The position numbers and the translations under genes are program-made. Below are positions 36,916 through 46,257 of a stretch of 64,000 bases of DNA, piece by piece. Where the stretch lies: positions 2,985,001 through 3,049,000 of the forward strand of contig NZ_CP036533.1 in the NCBI RefSeq assembly GCF_024585265.1, written 5' to 3'. Each line of letters opens with the position of its first letter. Within the stretch, counting starts at the first letter, position 1. Below the pieces are notes generated by a model. It was not told the DNA's origin. It saw nothing but the letters and a program-made list of their open reading frames with translations, and searched no databases. Source of the DNA: Bradyrhizobium sp. WBAH42 (GTDB lineage Bacteria > Pseudomonadota > Alphaproteobacteria > Rhizobiales > Xanthobacteraceae).

Positions 36916-37965
36916 CTATTTCGCGGCCCACTTGTTGAAGCGCTCGGTCAGGCGGTCGATGTTCTCGAGCCAGAAGGCGACGTTGATCTCGACCGCGTTC
37001 TTGATGTTGTCGGGCGCCGTCGGCAGGTCCTTCAGAACGGCGGGCGGGAGCCGGCCGGCGGCGTCCTTGTTCGAAGTCCCGTAAGCAATGTTCTCCGACA
37101 GCTTGGACTGGTTCTCCGCCTTGCCGACGAAATCCAGGAACTTGTAGGCCGCGTCCTTGTTCGGGCTCCCCTTCAGAATGACCCAGCTGTCGAGGGTGAA
37201 CAGCGCGCCGTCCCAGACCATGCCGAAGTTCTTCTTTTCGTTCTTGTTCGCGGTGTCGATGCGGCCATTGTAGACCGAGGTCATCGCTACCTCGCCGGAG
37301 GCGAGCAATTGTGGCGGCTGCGCGCCGGCCTTCCACCAGACGAGGTCGCCCTTGATGGTGTCGAGCTTCTGGAACGCGCGCTCAACGCCCTCGTCGGTCG
37401 CCAGCACGTGGTAGACGTCCTTTGGTGGGACGCCGTCGGCCATCAGCGCGATCTCCAGCGTGGTCTTCGGACCCTGACGCAGAGCGCGCTTGCCCGGAAT
37501 CTTCTTGGTGTCGAAGAAGTCGGCCCAGCCCTTCGGGGCCTCCTTCAGCTTGTCCTTGTCGTAGCCGAGCACGAAATCGTAGAGGATGGCGCCGACGCCG
37601 CAAGGATTGACCGACGGCGGGATATAGGCAGCCTCGCCGCCGATCTTGGAATAGTCCAGCTTCTCGAACAGGCCTTCCTCGCAGCCGACCGCGAGCTCGT
37701 CGCTCTCGACCTGGACGACATCCCAGGTGGCGGCACCTCCCTGCACCTTGGCGCGCAGCACGCCGACGCCGCCGTCCCAGGATTCGTCGTTCATCGCAAC
37801 GCCGGACGCCTTCTTGAACGGCTCGAAATAGACCTTCTTCTGGGCCTCCTGATACGCGCCGCCCCACGAGACGACGGTGAGGTCACGCGCCTCTGCGATC
37901 GTGGCCAGCGCAGCACTGGCGCCCAGTGCCGCGGCGAAACCCAGAGCAATCTTGCGCTTCAGCAT
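36916..37965 (-). CDS. ABC transporter substrate-binding protein, PotD/PotF-like
   Basis: This 349-residue periplasmic protein has a signal peptide (residues 1-26, ending AEA). The mature part starts DLTVVSWGGAYQEAQKKVYF, followed by two lobes with WDVVQVESDEL, PCGVGAILYDFVLGYDKDKL and SGEVAMTSVYNGRID, as in polyamine-type class binding proteins. The ligand could be a polyamine, opine or amino-acid derivative; it cannot be fixed from sequence. It is placed between the ATPase and the permeases. Confidence 0.9.
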   Translation of the reverse strand: MLKRKIALGFAAALGASAALATIAEARDLTVVSWGGAYQEAQKKVYFEPFKKASGVAMNDESWDGGVGVLRAKVQGGAATWDVVQVESDELAVGCEEGLFEKLDYSKIGGEAAYIPPSVNPCGVGAILYDFVLGYDKDKLKEAPKGWADFFDTKKIPGKRALRQGPKTTLEIALMADGVPPKDVYHVLATDEGVERAFQKLDTIKGDLVWWKAGAQPPQLLASGEVAMTSVYNGRIDTANKNEKKNFGMVWDGALFTLDSWVILKGSPNKDAAYKFLDFVGKAENQSKLSENIAYGTSNKDAAGRLPPAVLKDLPTAPDNIKNAVEINVAFWLENIDRLTERFNKWAAK

Positions 37966-38030
37966 GGTCTTCGTTCCTTCTTCATGTGGGTTGCGTTGAC
38001 ATTGATTGTTTCAGCTTCGCCGGCGGCAGA

Positions 38031-39140
38031 TCAGACCGGATCGAGGGCGAGGCAGTCCTCCGGGCGGAAGGTGATGAATACGGTTCCGCCATGTTTCAGG
38101 CTGTCATGCGCTCCCGGCTGAAGCTTGACCATGAACTCGGCGTTGCCGGCGACATCGAGCACGGCCAGCGCGTGATCGCCGAGATAGATCGTGTTCTGGA
38201 CCGTCGCCGGGAGCCGGTTCGGTCCCTCACCGGAATTGCCATTCGTGACGATTGCGACACGCTCCGGCCGCACCGACAGGGAGGTCGATGCGCCCGCGCC
38301 TGACACGTTGACCGCCCGTGCTGTCACGGTGCCGCCACCGGCCAGCGCGACGCTGCAATAGTCCTTGTCGATCGTCTCGACGGTGCCGGCGAGCACATTG
38401 TTCTCGCCGATGAAATGGGCGACGAAGCTGTTCACGGGATGCTCATACAGCGCGTCGGGGCGGTCGATTTGTTGCACGATGCCGTCGTTGAAGACGGCGA
38501 TGCGGTCCGACATGGTGAGCGCTTCGCTCTGGTCGTGGGTGACATAGACGATCGTGATGCCCATCGTCTCGTGCAGCTGCTTGATCTCCAGCTGCATCTG
38601 CTCGCGCAGACGCTTGTCGAGGGCGCCGAGCGGCTCGTCCATCAGCACGAGCTGCGGATTGAACACCAGCGCGCGAGCCAGCGCCACGCGCTGCTGCTGA
38701 CCGCCGGACAATTGCCCGGGCCGCCGGTGCGCCAGGGTTTCCATCTTGATCATGCGCAACGCCGCGTTGACGCGCTCTTGCGTTTCCGCCTTGCTCGACT
38801 TGCGAACCGATAGCGGGAAGGCGATGTTTTCCGCGATCGTCAGGTGCGGAAACAGCGCGTAGTTCTGGAACACCATGCCGATGTCGCGCCTGTGCGGCGG
38901 CACGTTCTTGATCGGCCGGTCCGCCAGGTAGATCTCGCCATGGGTCGGCACCTCGAAGCCTGCCAGCATCATCAGCGTGGTCGTCTTGCCCGAGCCCGAG
39001 GGGCCGAGCAGGGTGATGAACTCGCCCTTCCTGATATCGAGGTCGAGGTTCTTCACCACGAGATGCTCGCCATCATAGGTCTTCTGAATGCCTGAAAAAC
39101 GCACCAGCGCCGGCGCAGGCGTGACCATGCCGGCTTCCAT
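38031..39140 (-). CDS. ABC transporter ATP-binding protein, PotA-like
   Basis: This 369-residue ATPase has Walker A GPSGSGKTT, Q-loop MVFQNYALFPHLT, signature LSGGQQQRVALARAL, Walker B LVLMDEPLGALD and H-loop THDQSEA. The C-terminal ~120 residues form a TOBE-type domain (SLSVRPERVAI). It energises the polyamine-type importer encoded downstream. The ATG at 39140 follows GAGG; the long frame upstream covers a repeat. Confidence 0.93.
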   Translation of the reverse strand: MEAGMVTPAPALVRFSGIQKTYDGEHLVVKNLDLDIRKGEFITLLGPSGSGKTTTLMMLAGFEVPTHGEIYLADRPIKNVPPHRRDIGMVFQNYALFPHLTIAENIAFPLSVRKSSKAETQERVNAALRMIKMETLAHRRPGQLSGGQQQRVALARALVFNPQLVLMDEPLGALDKRLREQMQLEIKQLHETMGITIVYVTHDQSEALTMSDRIAVFNDGIVQQIDRPDALYEHPVNSFVAHFIGENNVLAGTVETIDKDYCSVALAGGGTVTARAVNVSGAGASTSLSVRPERVAIVTNGNSGEGPNRLPATVQNTIYLGDHALAVLDVAGNAEFMVKLQPGAHDSLKHGGTVFITFRPEDCLALDPV

Positions 39141-39277
39141 GTTGTCCTCGCGTTGTCCCCTACAATGCCGTGCGAGATTAGCATCCTGCAGCGAGAATGC
39201 CAGCGGCGCAAGCGACGAGGAATTGTGAGGGTCCGGTGAGTGGCGGGACGATCCCTTATGAAAGCTTTCCCTGCGGC

Positions 39278-39411
39278 CATCCTTCGAGACGCCCGCCTTG
39301 GGCGGGCTCCTCAGGATGAGGATGGAGGGCGTGGCTGCAGTTTCAGAGGGCACTGACGTCGAATAGCCTCATCCTGAGGAGGCGTGTAAGCGCCGGCTCG
39401 AAGAACGAGGC
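39278..39411. repeat. Palindromic intergenic repeat, family 6
   Basis: CCATCCTTCGAGACGCCCGCC...GGGCTCCTCAGGATGAGG and CCTCATCCTGAGGAGGCG...CGGCTCGAAGAACGAGG. The right arm is partly decayed. The rest of the 330-base gap shows nothing else. Confidence 0.85.
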
Positions 39412-39470
39412 GTGCGCGCAGGCCGCTGCAACAAGTCAAATGCGACGGCCCTGCGACGAGCAGGGACGCG

Positions 39471-41039
39471 CTACATCCCCGACAGCTTCGTCACGAATAC
39501 GTTCAGCGCTCCGCCGGCTTCGGCGACCACGCGCAGCGTCTTGGAATCGAAGGCGATGTCGGCGAGTGTCAGGCTGTCGATCTTGGCCTCGACCTTGAGG
39601 CCGTCCTCGCTCTTCTGGTAATCGGCGATCGCGGCCGCGATCTTCTCGCGGGCGTTGGCAGCGATCGGCTTCAGATCGAGGGTTGCCTTCTGCAGCAGCG
39701 CCTGCTGCATCTGCGGCACCACCGCGCGGGCGGCGGCACCCAGGAGGCCGAAGGCAGCCTCGGATTCCACGGCGAGCTGGATGTCGGTGAGCCGCAGCGT
39801 CTGCTGCGCCTGGTCGAGCACCGGCCGGCCCCAGATGTGCACATTCGCTTCGGCGCCGAGGCCGAACCAGCTCTTCTTTTCCTTGGCGCGCACCAGAAGC
39901 GAGATCAGCAGCCGGTCGCCCGAGGGGATGACGTTGGCACTCTTGACGGTGACGTCGACCGGGCCGGAGCCGTCCTCGGGATAGGTGCGGCCGACCATCT
40001 GGGCCGCGATCAGCTTGTTGATCTCGGTGAAGGGCACGTCGATCGGCACGCCGATGTTCACGCCGGTGCCGGTCGGCGGCACGATCGAGATCTTGTCGGG
40101 GAACGGACAATCGGGCTTGGTCGGCGTCGAGGTCACGCGTGTCTCGGCTTCGAGGCCGAGCAGCAAGGTCACGGCCTGCGCATCGACGCGCGGCTGCGCC
40201 GCGATCGCGCGCACCGGCTTCATCTCGAGCCAGAGCGGCGGCAGCGCCGCCGAAGCGCTGGATCCTTGCAGCGGGATCGAGCGGCAGGCCTTGATCCATT
40301 GCGCTTTCGCATTCTCGCGCAGGCTGGGATCGCTGCGGATGCGCTCCGAGACGGCGTTGATCTGCTCGCCGACGGTCTTGTCGATCAGCGGCTTGACCTG
40401 CGCGGGCACGTTGACCTTGGCGCCGGCGACGTTGACGTTGGTGTCGCCGAGATTGACCTGGGCGCCGAGGTTGGGCTCCAGATGCCAGGCGGCGGCGAGC
40501 TTCGGGCGCGAGGTGACGACGACGTTGCCCTTGATCTCCGCGCTCGCGTTCAGGTTCTTGATGTTGACCGCGCCGATCCGCTTCGCGGCGTCACCGCCGA
40601 GGACGCTGCCGAGCGCGTCGCCAAGCGCGCCGGTGGCCTTCGACGACAGCGAGCCCGTCACGTTGAGCTTGCCGGTGAGCGGCGTCGAGATCGTCAGCAC
40701 GTCCTTGTCGCCGTTTGCCGCCATCGGGCCGCGGACGGCGGACCAGCCGATATCGGCGTTCTCCAGGATCTGCGAGATCGGGTTGTCGGCCTTCCCGGCG
40801 AAATTGCGCGGCGCGGCTTTCTCGGCCTGCTCGCGGATCGCCGACAGCGCGATGGCGACCGGCGCGATCACGATGGAGCTCTTCGAAGCCGGCGGCAGCG
40901 GCGGCAGCTGCGCGACCGGCGGCGCCGAATTCGTCGCGCGCGGCGACAGCAGGTCCATCGCCTTCAGGCTGATGAAGAACGACGCCGCGAGCACCGCGAC
41001 GCCGATCAGGATAGTCTTCAGATTCCACGTCAGACGCAT
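39471..41039 (-). CDS. DUF4403 family membrane-anchored protein
   Basis: This 522-residue protein has one N-terminal membrane anchor (residues 9-28) and a large periplasmic part made of repeated beta-rich segments (DVLTISTPLTGKLNVTGSLS, LKPIAANAREKIAAAIADY, SLTLADIAFDSKTLRVVAEA). DUF4403 proteins have tubular lipid-binding-like folds by prediction and unknown function. The ATG at 41039 puts the anchor at the N-terminus. Monocistronic. Confidence 0.82.
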   Translation of the reverse strand: MRLTWNLKTILIGVAVLAASFFISLKAMDLLSPRATNSAPPVAQLPPLPPASKSSIVIAPVAIALSAIREQAEKAAPRNFAGKADNPISQILENADIGWSAVRGPMAANGDKDVLTISTPLTGKLNVTGSLSSKATGALGDALGSVLGGDAAKRIGAVNIKNLNASAEIKGNVVVTSRPKLAAAWHLEPNLGAQVNLGDTNVNVAGAKVNVPAQVKPLIDKTVGEQINAVSERIRSDPSLRENAKAQWIKACRSIPLQGSSASAALPPLWLEMKPVRAIAAQPRVDAQAVTLLLGLEAETRVTSTPTKPDCPFPDKISIVPPTGTGVNIGVPIDVPFTEINKLIAAQMVGRTYPEDGSGPVDVTVKSANVIPSGDRLLISLLVRAKEKKSWFGLGAEANVHIWGRPVLDQAQQTLRLTDIQLAVESEAAFGLLGAAARAVVPQMQQALLQKATLDLKPIAANAREKIAAAIADYQKSEDGLKVEAKIDSLTLADIAFDSKTLRVVAEAGGALNVFVTKLSGM

Positions 41040-41168
41040 CAATCCCCCAAGCCGCCCGGGCGGGGATTCTACAGGGCGGGCGAGGAGGGCGCTAGAGCGC
41101 ACCGGTGGGGTGGAATTGGGGCGAACAGGTTAACGGGTGTGAACGGGACGTTGCCGCGTATTGCGGGG

Positions 41169-41807
41169 CTAGCCGTGCCGCGGACGGCGGACCGCTCTCA
41201 CCTTGCCGCGATCTCCGCCACCGCAATAGAAGCGGTCACCGCCGTCGGACTCCAGGCCCGAGACCATGGTGCCAGCGGGCATGTCGAGCTGCTCGAGCAC
41301 CTTGCCCGTTTCAGGATCGATCCGCCTGATATCACTGTCCTCGCCTTCCCAGGTGCCATGCCAGAGCTCGCCATCCACCCAGGTCACGCCGGTCACGAAG
41401 CGCTTGCTCTCGATGGTGCGGAGGATCTTCCCCGTCTCGGGATCGATCTGATGGATCTTGCGCTCGCGATATTGTCCGACCCAGAGCGAGCCCTCGGCCC
41501 AGGCCAGGCCGGAATCGCCGCCGCCGCCGGGCGCCGGAATGGTGCCGAGCACCTTGCCCGAGGCCGCATCGATCTTCTGGATGCGGTCCTCGGCGATCTG
41601 GAACAGGTGCCTTCCGTCGAACGCCGTTCCCGCATGAGCGGCGACGTCGATGGAGCGCGCGATCTTGCCGTCGGCCGGATCGACCGCGTTCAACTTGTCG
41701 CCGGAGGCGAACCAGACATGCGTGCCGTCATAGGTGACGCCATGCACGGCCTCAACGCCTGGAAAGGGCCCATACTCCGTGACGATCTCGGCGGCTGAAC
41801 GTTTCAT
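41169..41807 (-). CDS. Beta-propeller protein, glutamine cyclotransferase/PQQ-like
   Basis: This 212-residue protein is built from repeating blades: NAVDPADGKIARSIDVAA, QKIDAASGKVLGTIPAPG, HQIDPETGKILRTIESKR and RRIDPETGKVLEQLDMPA. The period is about 40 residues, giving roughly five blades. No signal peptide is seen. It resembles glutamine-cyclotransferase/Vgb-like propellers but lacks an obvious active site. It lies 29 bases after the regulator gene on the same strand, so the two probably form an operon. Confidence 0.78.
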   Translation of the reverse strand: MKRSAAEIVTEYGPFPGVEAVHGVTYDGTHVWFASGDKLNAVDPADGKIARSIDVAAHAGTAFDGRHLFQIAEDRIQKIDAASGKVLGTIPAPGGGGDSGLAWAEGSLWVGQYRERKIHQIDPETGKILRTIESKRFVTGVTWVDGELWHGTWEGEDSDIRRIDPETGKVLEQLDMPAGTMVSGLESDGGDRFYCGGGDRGKVRAVRRPRHG

Positions 41808-41836
41808 GTGCTCGATCCCTGTGCTTAACGCGCATC

Positions 41837-43057
41837 CTATGTCTTCAGGAGCGGTGTGGGGAGTAACAAGCCTGTCGGGAAACCGGGGACGGGCGGTGTC
41901 ATCCAGCGGCGCGCCCGTCCGTGTCCGAACGATTGCACCTTGCCCGACCGCGCCAGGTCTTCGAGGGCGCGCTGCACGGTGCGCGGGCTGATGCGAAGCG
42001 CAAGTGCGAGTGCCGAGCTCGACCATGGCTCGCCGTCGGCGAGAAAGGCGAGGACAGCGGCGTGCTTTTCCTCATCGGGCCGCGCCAGCACGAGGACGTC
42101 GCGCGTCTTCCGCGGCGCCAGCACGAAGCCCTGCTGCGTCGCGCTGATGTCGGCCAGCGGCTCGAGCTGGGTGCGGAGCCGTCCGATCTCGACGCGCAAG
42201 CGCGCGCGGTGCGATTCGTCGGCGTGCCTGGCTTGAAATGCGCCCGAGATCAGCGTCTCGCGCGAGACATCCGCGGGCCATGCCTGCGCCAGGAGACGCG
42301 CGAGCGCGAACAGCACGGGACGCGTTCCGAGCGACACCGCGACGCCTTGCCTGCGCACAACGTGATGGAAGGTGTCCACGACGAGCGCCGTCGAGGTCGC
42401 CAGCCGTTCGATCTCTCCCAGCAACAACGGATGTTCGCTGCCGCGCGCGATCAGGCGTGCTGCCGGCGTGACGAGGATCAGGTTCGCGCTGTCCACCTCG
42501 GCCAGGAGCGCCGGGATGCTGGCAAGGCGCGCCGCGTCAGCCGCGCGGCTGAGCGCCGCGCGCGCGTCTTTCGTTCTGAGTCGCCTGATGGCGATGCCGG
42601 CGACCACGAGTTCGCGGACGACTTGGGACGCGGGCGGGAGCGGCGTGGGACGGACCTCGGCCAGCGTGCGCTCGGCCTCGTCAAGGCGCCCGACCAGAAG
42701 CAGGCGGCGCGCCTCGATATGGCCTGCATGGGCGGCATTGACGAGATCGCCGTGCTTTTCGAGCGTCGCGCGGGCCGCCGCGAGCGTCTTCACCGGCCAG
42801 TTCAGATCGCGCGAGACCAGCGCGATCTCGGCTTCGGCCACCAGGCATCTTGCGCGGGCCACCGCCTCGCGCGGTCCGAAGGCGCGCGCAGCGCTCCGCA
42901 GCAGCGTCTTGGCCTTGGCGAGATCGCCGAGCTGCGCCATCGCGATGCCGCGCAGCGCCAGCGACGGTGCGTCGTTGCGCAGCGCGACGCGGTTCAGCGC
43001 GCCAAGCGGATCGCCGGCCTCCAATGCGCGCGCGGCGGCCGTGATCAGCGACTCCAT
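41837..43057 (-). CDS. Transcriptional regulator: TPR-like N-terminus plus winged-helix domains
   Basis: This 406-residue protein has Ala/Leu/Arg-rich repeated helices at residues ~1-210 (for example LALRGIAMAQLGDLAKAKTL) that look like TPR/SARP-type repeats. A region around residues ~280-345 (SHRARLRVEIGRLRTQLEPL) resembles an OmpR/SARP-type winged helix. A C-terminal HTH contains ALALRISPRTVQRALEDLAR then SGKVQS. It is divergent from the DUF899 operon, 90 bases away, and is a likely regulator of it. Not a LysR or TetR protein. Confidence 0.72.
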   Translation of the reverse strand: MESLITAAARALEAGDPLGALNRVALRNDAPSLALRGIAMAQLGDLAKAKTLLRSAARAFGPREAVARARCLVAEAEIALVSRDLNWPVKTLAAARATLEKHGDLVNAAHAGHIEARRLLLVGRLDEAERTLAEVRPTPLPPASQVVRELVVAGIAIRRLRTKDARAALSRAADAARLASIPALLAEVDSANLILVTPAARLIARGSEHPLLLGEIERLATSTALVVDTFHHVVRRQGVAVSLGTRPVLFALARLLAQAWPADVSRETLISGAFQARHADESHRARLRVEIGRLRTQLEPLADISATQQGFVLAPRKTRDVLVLARPDEEKHAAVLAFLADGEPWSSSALALALRISPRTVQRALEDLARSGKVQSFGHGRARRWMTPPVPGFPTGLLLPTPLLKT

Positions 43058-43147
43058 GTCAATCCCGCCACACTTGTTACTCCCACCGCGCAACCGCTTG
43101 GTGCCAGAAATCGTTGGCAGGACGTCAAGCAAAAGCTTTGGAGAGTC

Positions 43148-43942
43148 ATGATGACATCAGCAGAAAAGGCCGGAACCAACGGACAGACCGCCATGCAGAC
43201 CCCGCCGGTGGTGTCGGCGCACGACTGGGAGGCCGCCCGCCAGCAACTGCTCGTGAAGGAAAAGGCGCATACCCGTGCCCGCGACGCCCTGGCCGCCGAG
43301 CGCCGGCGCATGCCATGGATGGAAGTTAGCAAAACCTATGCGTTCGAGGGGCCCGGCGGCAAGGTCAGCCTGGCTGATCTGTTCCAGGGCCGGCGACAGC
43401 TGATCGTCTACCGCGCCTTCTTCGAGCCCGGCGTGTTCGGCTGGCCCGATCATGCCTGCCGCGGCTGCTCCATGGTGGCCGACCAGGTCGCCCATGTCTC
43501 GCACTTGAACGCCCGCGATACCACGCTGGTGTTCGCCTCGCGCGCGCCGCAGGCCGACATCATCAGGCTGAAGCAGCGGATGGGCTGGACCATGCCCTGG
43601 GTCACGGTCACCGATAGCTTCGATGCCGATTTCGGCGTGGACGAATGGCACGGTACCAACGTGTTCTACCGCGACGGGATGCGCATCTTCCGCACCTATT
43701 TCGTCAAGAGCCGCGGTGACGAGCAGATGGGCGGCACCTGGAACTATCTCGACATCACCCCGCTCGGCCGCCAGGAGGTGTGGGAGGATTCGCCTCCGGG
43801 CTATCCGCAGACGCCGACCTACAAATGGTGGAACTGGCACGACAGCTACACAGACGGTGCGGCGCCCGACAAGCGGTGGGTGGAGATTTCGGACGCCGGC
43901 GAGAAAGCCTTCCGCGAGGAGGCCGCAGGAGAAAGGCAATGA
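43148..43942 (+). CDS. DUF899 family thioredoxin-like protein
   Basis: This 264-residue protein has the DUF899 pattern: an N-terminal helix with WEAARQQLLVKEKAHTRARD, PWMEVSKTYAFEGPGGKVSL, then YRAFFEPGV and the Cys pair HACRGCSMVADQV, and FPTWNYLD-like aromatic tail segments. The thioredoxin fold with CxxC suggests a redox role; biochemical function is not established. It starts at ATG 43148 (or 43151) after GGAGAG. Its stop overlaps the next gene by ATGA. Confidence 0.88.
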   Translation: MMTSAEKAGTNGQTAMQTPPVVSAHDWEAARQQLLVKEKAHTRARDALAAERRRMPWMEVSKTYAFEGPGGKVSLADLFQGRRQLIVYRAFFEPGVFGWPDHACRGCSMVADQVAHVSHLNARDTTLVFASRAPQADIIRLKQRMGWTMPWVTVTDSFDADFGVDEWHGTNVFYRDGMRIFRTYFVKSRGDEQMGGTWNYLDITPLGRQEVWEDSPPGYPQTPTYKWWNWHDSYTDGAAPDKRWVEISDAGEKAFREEAAGERQ

Positions 43943-44214
43943 CCGGTCCGGTCAGCGCGGCCCCCAGCGTCAGCCCCGACGCTGTGGCGGCCGCGCGCCA
44001 CCTCGCCAGATGGCTGGGCCTGGCGGCCACGCCGACCTTCGCGATGATGGCACTGCTGACGGCCATGCTCGGCGGCGGCCCGGCGGACACGCTGTGCAGC
44101 GCCGGGCAGGGCTCTCTGCTCGGCGGGATGGTGCCGATGTATCTCCTGATGAGCGCGTTTCATGCAGCGGCGTGGCTGAGGTTGATCGCGGAGTGGCGGG
44201 GCGCAGCCGCCTAG
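43939..44214 (+). CDS. Small membrane protein translationally coupled to DUF899 gene
   Basis: This 91-residue protein starts at ATG 43939, overlapping the DUF899 stop by four bases. Two hydrophobic helices (about residues 26-46 and 60-82) form a hairpin with two Cys-free ends; there is one Cys in the loop. The overlap implies stoichiometric expression with the DUF899 protein, perhaps as its membrane anchor or partner. No family is recognised. Its end is one base from the convergent hydrolase gene. Confidence 0.72.
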   Translation: MTGPVSAAPSVSPDAVAAARHLARWLGLAATPTFAMMALLTAMLGGGPADTLCSAGQGSLLGGMVPMYLLMSAFHAAAWLRLIAEWRGAAA

Positions 44215-44215
44215 A

Positions 44216-44944
44216 CTAGCGCAGCTTCAGCCCAAACACTTCCTCGAACAGGCCGAGCATCGCGGCCCATGACCGCCGATCCGCGGCGGCATGGTAGGCG
44301 TGGTTCGGCAAGGCGGCGCCGATGAGCTCCGGATTGGTGAAGCCATGCGCCGCGCCGCCATAGACGTTGACCTGCCAGTCCACGCCGGTCCTGCGCATAT
44401 GCTCCTCGAAGCTCCCAAGCTGGGCCATCGTCACCAGCGCATCGGCGGCGCCGTGGCAGACCAGAACCTTGGCCTTGATATGGGCAGCACGATCCGGCTT
44501 CAGGCTCGTGAGTCCGCCATGGAAGGAGACGACTGCGGCGAGCGTCGCGCCGGTTTGCGCCAGCTCGAGCGCGGTGGTGCCGCCGAAGCAATAGCCGATG
44601 GCGGCAAGCGTCATGACGTCGACCGCCTCGTGCCCTGACAGGGCGAGGTGCGCCGCCTGGGCCCGCCCGCGCCAGCGCTCTTCGTCGGCTCGCAGCTCGT
44701 TCATCAGCTTGATCGCTTCGGGGACGTCGGGCGCCGTCCTGCCGCCGCCATAGAGATCGGCCACCAGCACGGCGAAGCCGAGCCCGGCCAGTCGTTCCGC
44801 GCAGGTGATCGCATGCGTCCCGATTCCGCGGGCGTCGGGAAACAGCACGACGCCGGGGCGCCGGCCTGATGTTGCGTCGTCCGTGACCAGGATGCCCTGG
44901 AGCTCGGCGGTGTTATCGCGATAGGGAAAGGGTGTTTGTGTCAT
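44216..44944 (-). CDS. Dienelactone hydrolase family protein
   Basis: This 242-residue alpha/beta hydrolase has the DLH nucleophile elbow GYCFGG, with Cys instead of Ser, and an early VVLFPDARGIG segment. The C-terminal His is in GGAAHGFTNPEL. It may open lactone rings in aromatic degradation, but no catabolic genes are nearby, so the substrate is unknown. Cytoplasmic: no signal peptide. Confidence 0.87.
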   Translation of the reverse strand: MTQTPFPYRDNTAELQGILVTDDATSGRRPGVVLFPDARGIGTHAITCAERLAGLGFAVLVADLYGGGRTAPDVPEAIKLMNELRADEERWRGRAQAAHLALSGHEAVDVMTLAAIGYCFGGTTALELAQTGATLAAVVSFHGGLTSLKPDRAAHIKAKVLVCHGAADALVTMAQLGSFEEHMRRTGVDWQVNVYGGAAHGFTNPELIGAALPNHAYHAAADRRSWAAMLGLFEEVFGLKLR

Positions 44945-45007
44945 GCGCGTGCCATGGCTGCTGAAGCCAGGCTAGCGAGCAACCGCAAGCCTGCGCAAGT
45001 GCTGCCT

Positions 45008-45430
45008 CTAGCGCTGCCCTGCCGCCGATTGCAGATAGGCGATCACGCGGGTGGCCTCTTCCGCCGAGATACCGCCATAGGGCTGCATCTTGTGGCCGGA
45101 CACGACCTCGTCCGGCTTGACCATGAAGCGGGTGAGCTTGTCCTGGTCCCAGGCGAAGCCGGCGTCCTTCATCGAGGAGGAGTAATTGTAGTCCTGCAGC
45201 GAGCCGGCCTTGCGTCCGACGATCTTGTTCAGATTGGGACCGAGGCGATTGTCGCCCTCCTTCATGGAGTGGCAGGTGCGGCAGGAATTGTTGAAGGCCT
45301 GCTGGCCCGTGTCGTCAGGCGCGGGTTGCTGCGCGAGCGAGCAGGGCGTGGACACGAGCAGCGCCAGTGCTCCGGCGCCGGCGAGGGCGTGCAGCCATGG
45401 GCGTTGCGAGGGGTGCCTTCGTGGTCGCAT
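45008..45430 (-). CDS. Exported cytochrome c (class I, c2/c550-like)
   Basis: This 140-residue protein has a signal peptide (residues 1-33). One haem c site is present: Cys50-x-x-Cys53-His54 (CRTCH), with axial Met115 in GHKMQPYGG. LGPNLNKIVGRKAGS and FAWDQDKLTRFM are typical of mitochondrial-like/c2 cytochromes. It is a soluble periplasmic electron carrier. The ATG at 45430 follows GGAGG; an ATG four codons upstream is possible. Confidence 0.93.
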   Translation of the reverse strand: MRPRRHPSQRPWLHALAGAGALALLVSTPCSLAQQPAPDDTGQQAFNNSCRTCHSMKEGDNRLGPNLNKIVGRKAGSLQDYNYSSSMKDAGFAWDQDKLTRFMVKPDEVVSGHKMQPYGGISAEEATRVIAYLQSAAGQR

Positions 45431-45483
45431 TTGCGCCTCCATCGGGATCGCGCCGCAGCACGCGGGATGTCGAGGGCAAACGA

Positions 45484-45515
45484 AAACGGCCCCGGTGGGT
45501 TCCGGGGCCGTTCGC
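45484..45515 (-). terminator. Terminator of the second L,D-transpeptidase gene
   Basis: An 11-bp perfect stem AACGGCCCCGG / CCGGGGCCGTT with a 6-base loop is followed on the minus strand by TTTTCG. It lies between the L,D-transpeptidase and cytochrome genes. Confidence 0.8.
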
Positions 45516-45534
45516 GTCATGATGTCCTGTCGTT

Positions 45535-46257
45535 TTAGCGGTTCGCGGCGCCGAGATCTGCACGACGCTCGGTCATCGGCAGCACGATCACCTTGGTGCC
45601 GACGTTGACGCGGGAATAGAGGTCGGTGACGTCCCCGTTGGTCATGCGGATGCAGCCAGAGGACACGCGCTTGCCGATGGTTTCGGGGGCGTTGGTGCCG
45701 TGGATGCGGTAGATGGTCCCGCCGAGATACATCGCGCGGGCCCCCAACGGGTTGCCGGGGCCGCCGGCCATGTGGCGCGGCAGATAGGGCTGGCGGGCGA
45801 TCATCTCCGGCGGCGGAGTCCAGGCCGGCCACTCGGCCTTGCGGCTCACCGACTGGATTCCGGACCAGGTGAAGCCGTCGCGGCCGACGCCGATGCCGTA
45901 GCGCAGCGCCTGGCCATTGCCGAGCACGTAATAGAGATAGGTGTTGGGCGTATCGATGATGATCGTGCCCGGCGCTTCGCGCGTTGCGTAAGAGACGGTC
46001 TGGCGGCGGAAGCGGGCCGGCATCTCGACCGCGTCCTGATCCTCGGACGGCTCGGTCTGGTAGGGCGCCTGATAGGGCTGATACGGTTGATAGGGCTGCA
46101 GCGGCTGCGGCGCGGTCATCGGCGGCAGCGGCTGGAAGAACGGGAAGATCTGCACCGGCGCCGCCTTGGCTGCGCTCGCGAACGCGATGGCGGAGACCGC
46201 GACTGCACTGAGCGCAACCGCGCGCGAAAACGTCTTGAACGTGTCCAGATTGAACAT
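45535..46257 (-). CDS. L,D-transpeptidase (YkuD domain)
   Basis: This 240-residue exported protein has a signal peptide (residues 1-33, ending AKA), a Pro/Gln/Tyr-rich linker (QPLQPYQPYQPYQ) and a YkuD domain with His186 (HGTN) and nucleophile Cys202 in SSGCIRMTNGDV. It makes 3-3 peptidoglycan cross-links or anchors proteins in the periplasm. Its core is close to the paralogue at 4184 (DTPNTYLYYVLG, GRDGFTWSG, YLPRHMAGGPGNPLG), but it keeps the conserved Arg after the Cys. Confidence 0.92.
   Translation of the reverse strand: MFNLDTFKTFSRAVALSAVAVSAIAFASAAKAAPVQIFPFFQPLPPMTAPQPLQPYQPYQPYQAPYQTEPSEDQDAVEMPARFRRQTVSYATREAPGTIIIDTPNTYLYYVLGNGQALRYGIGVGRDGFTWSGIQSVSRKAEWPAWTPPPEMIARQPYLPRHMAGGPGNPLGARAMYLGGTIYRIHGTNAPETIGKRVSSGCIRMTNGDVTDLYSRVNVGTKVIVLPMTERRADLGAANR

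Noticed and set aside
45485..45512. GC hairpin near the cytochrome gene as a palindromic repeat
   Set aside because: The single 11-bp stem with U tract occurs once and fits a terminator for the L,D-transpeptidase gene.
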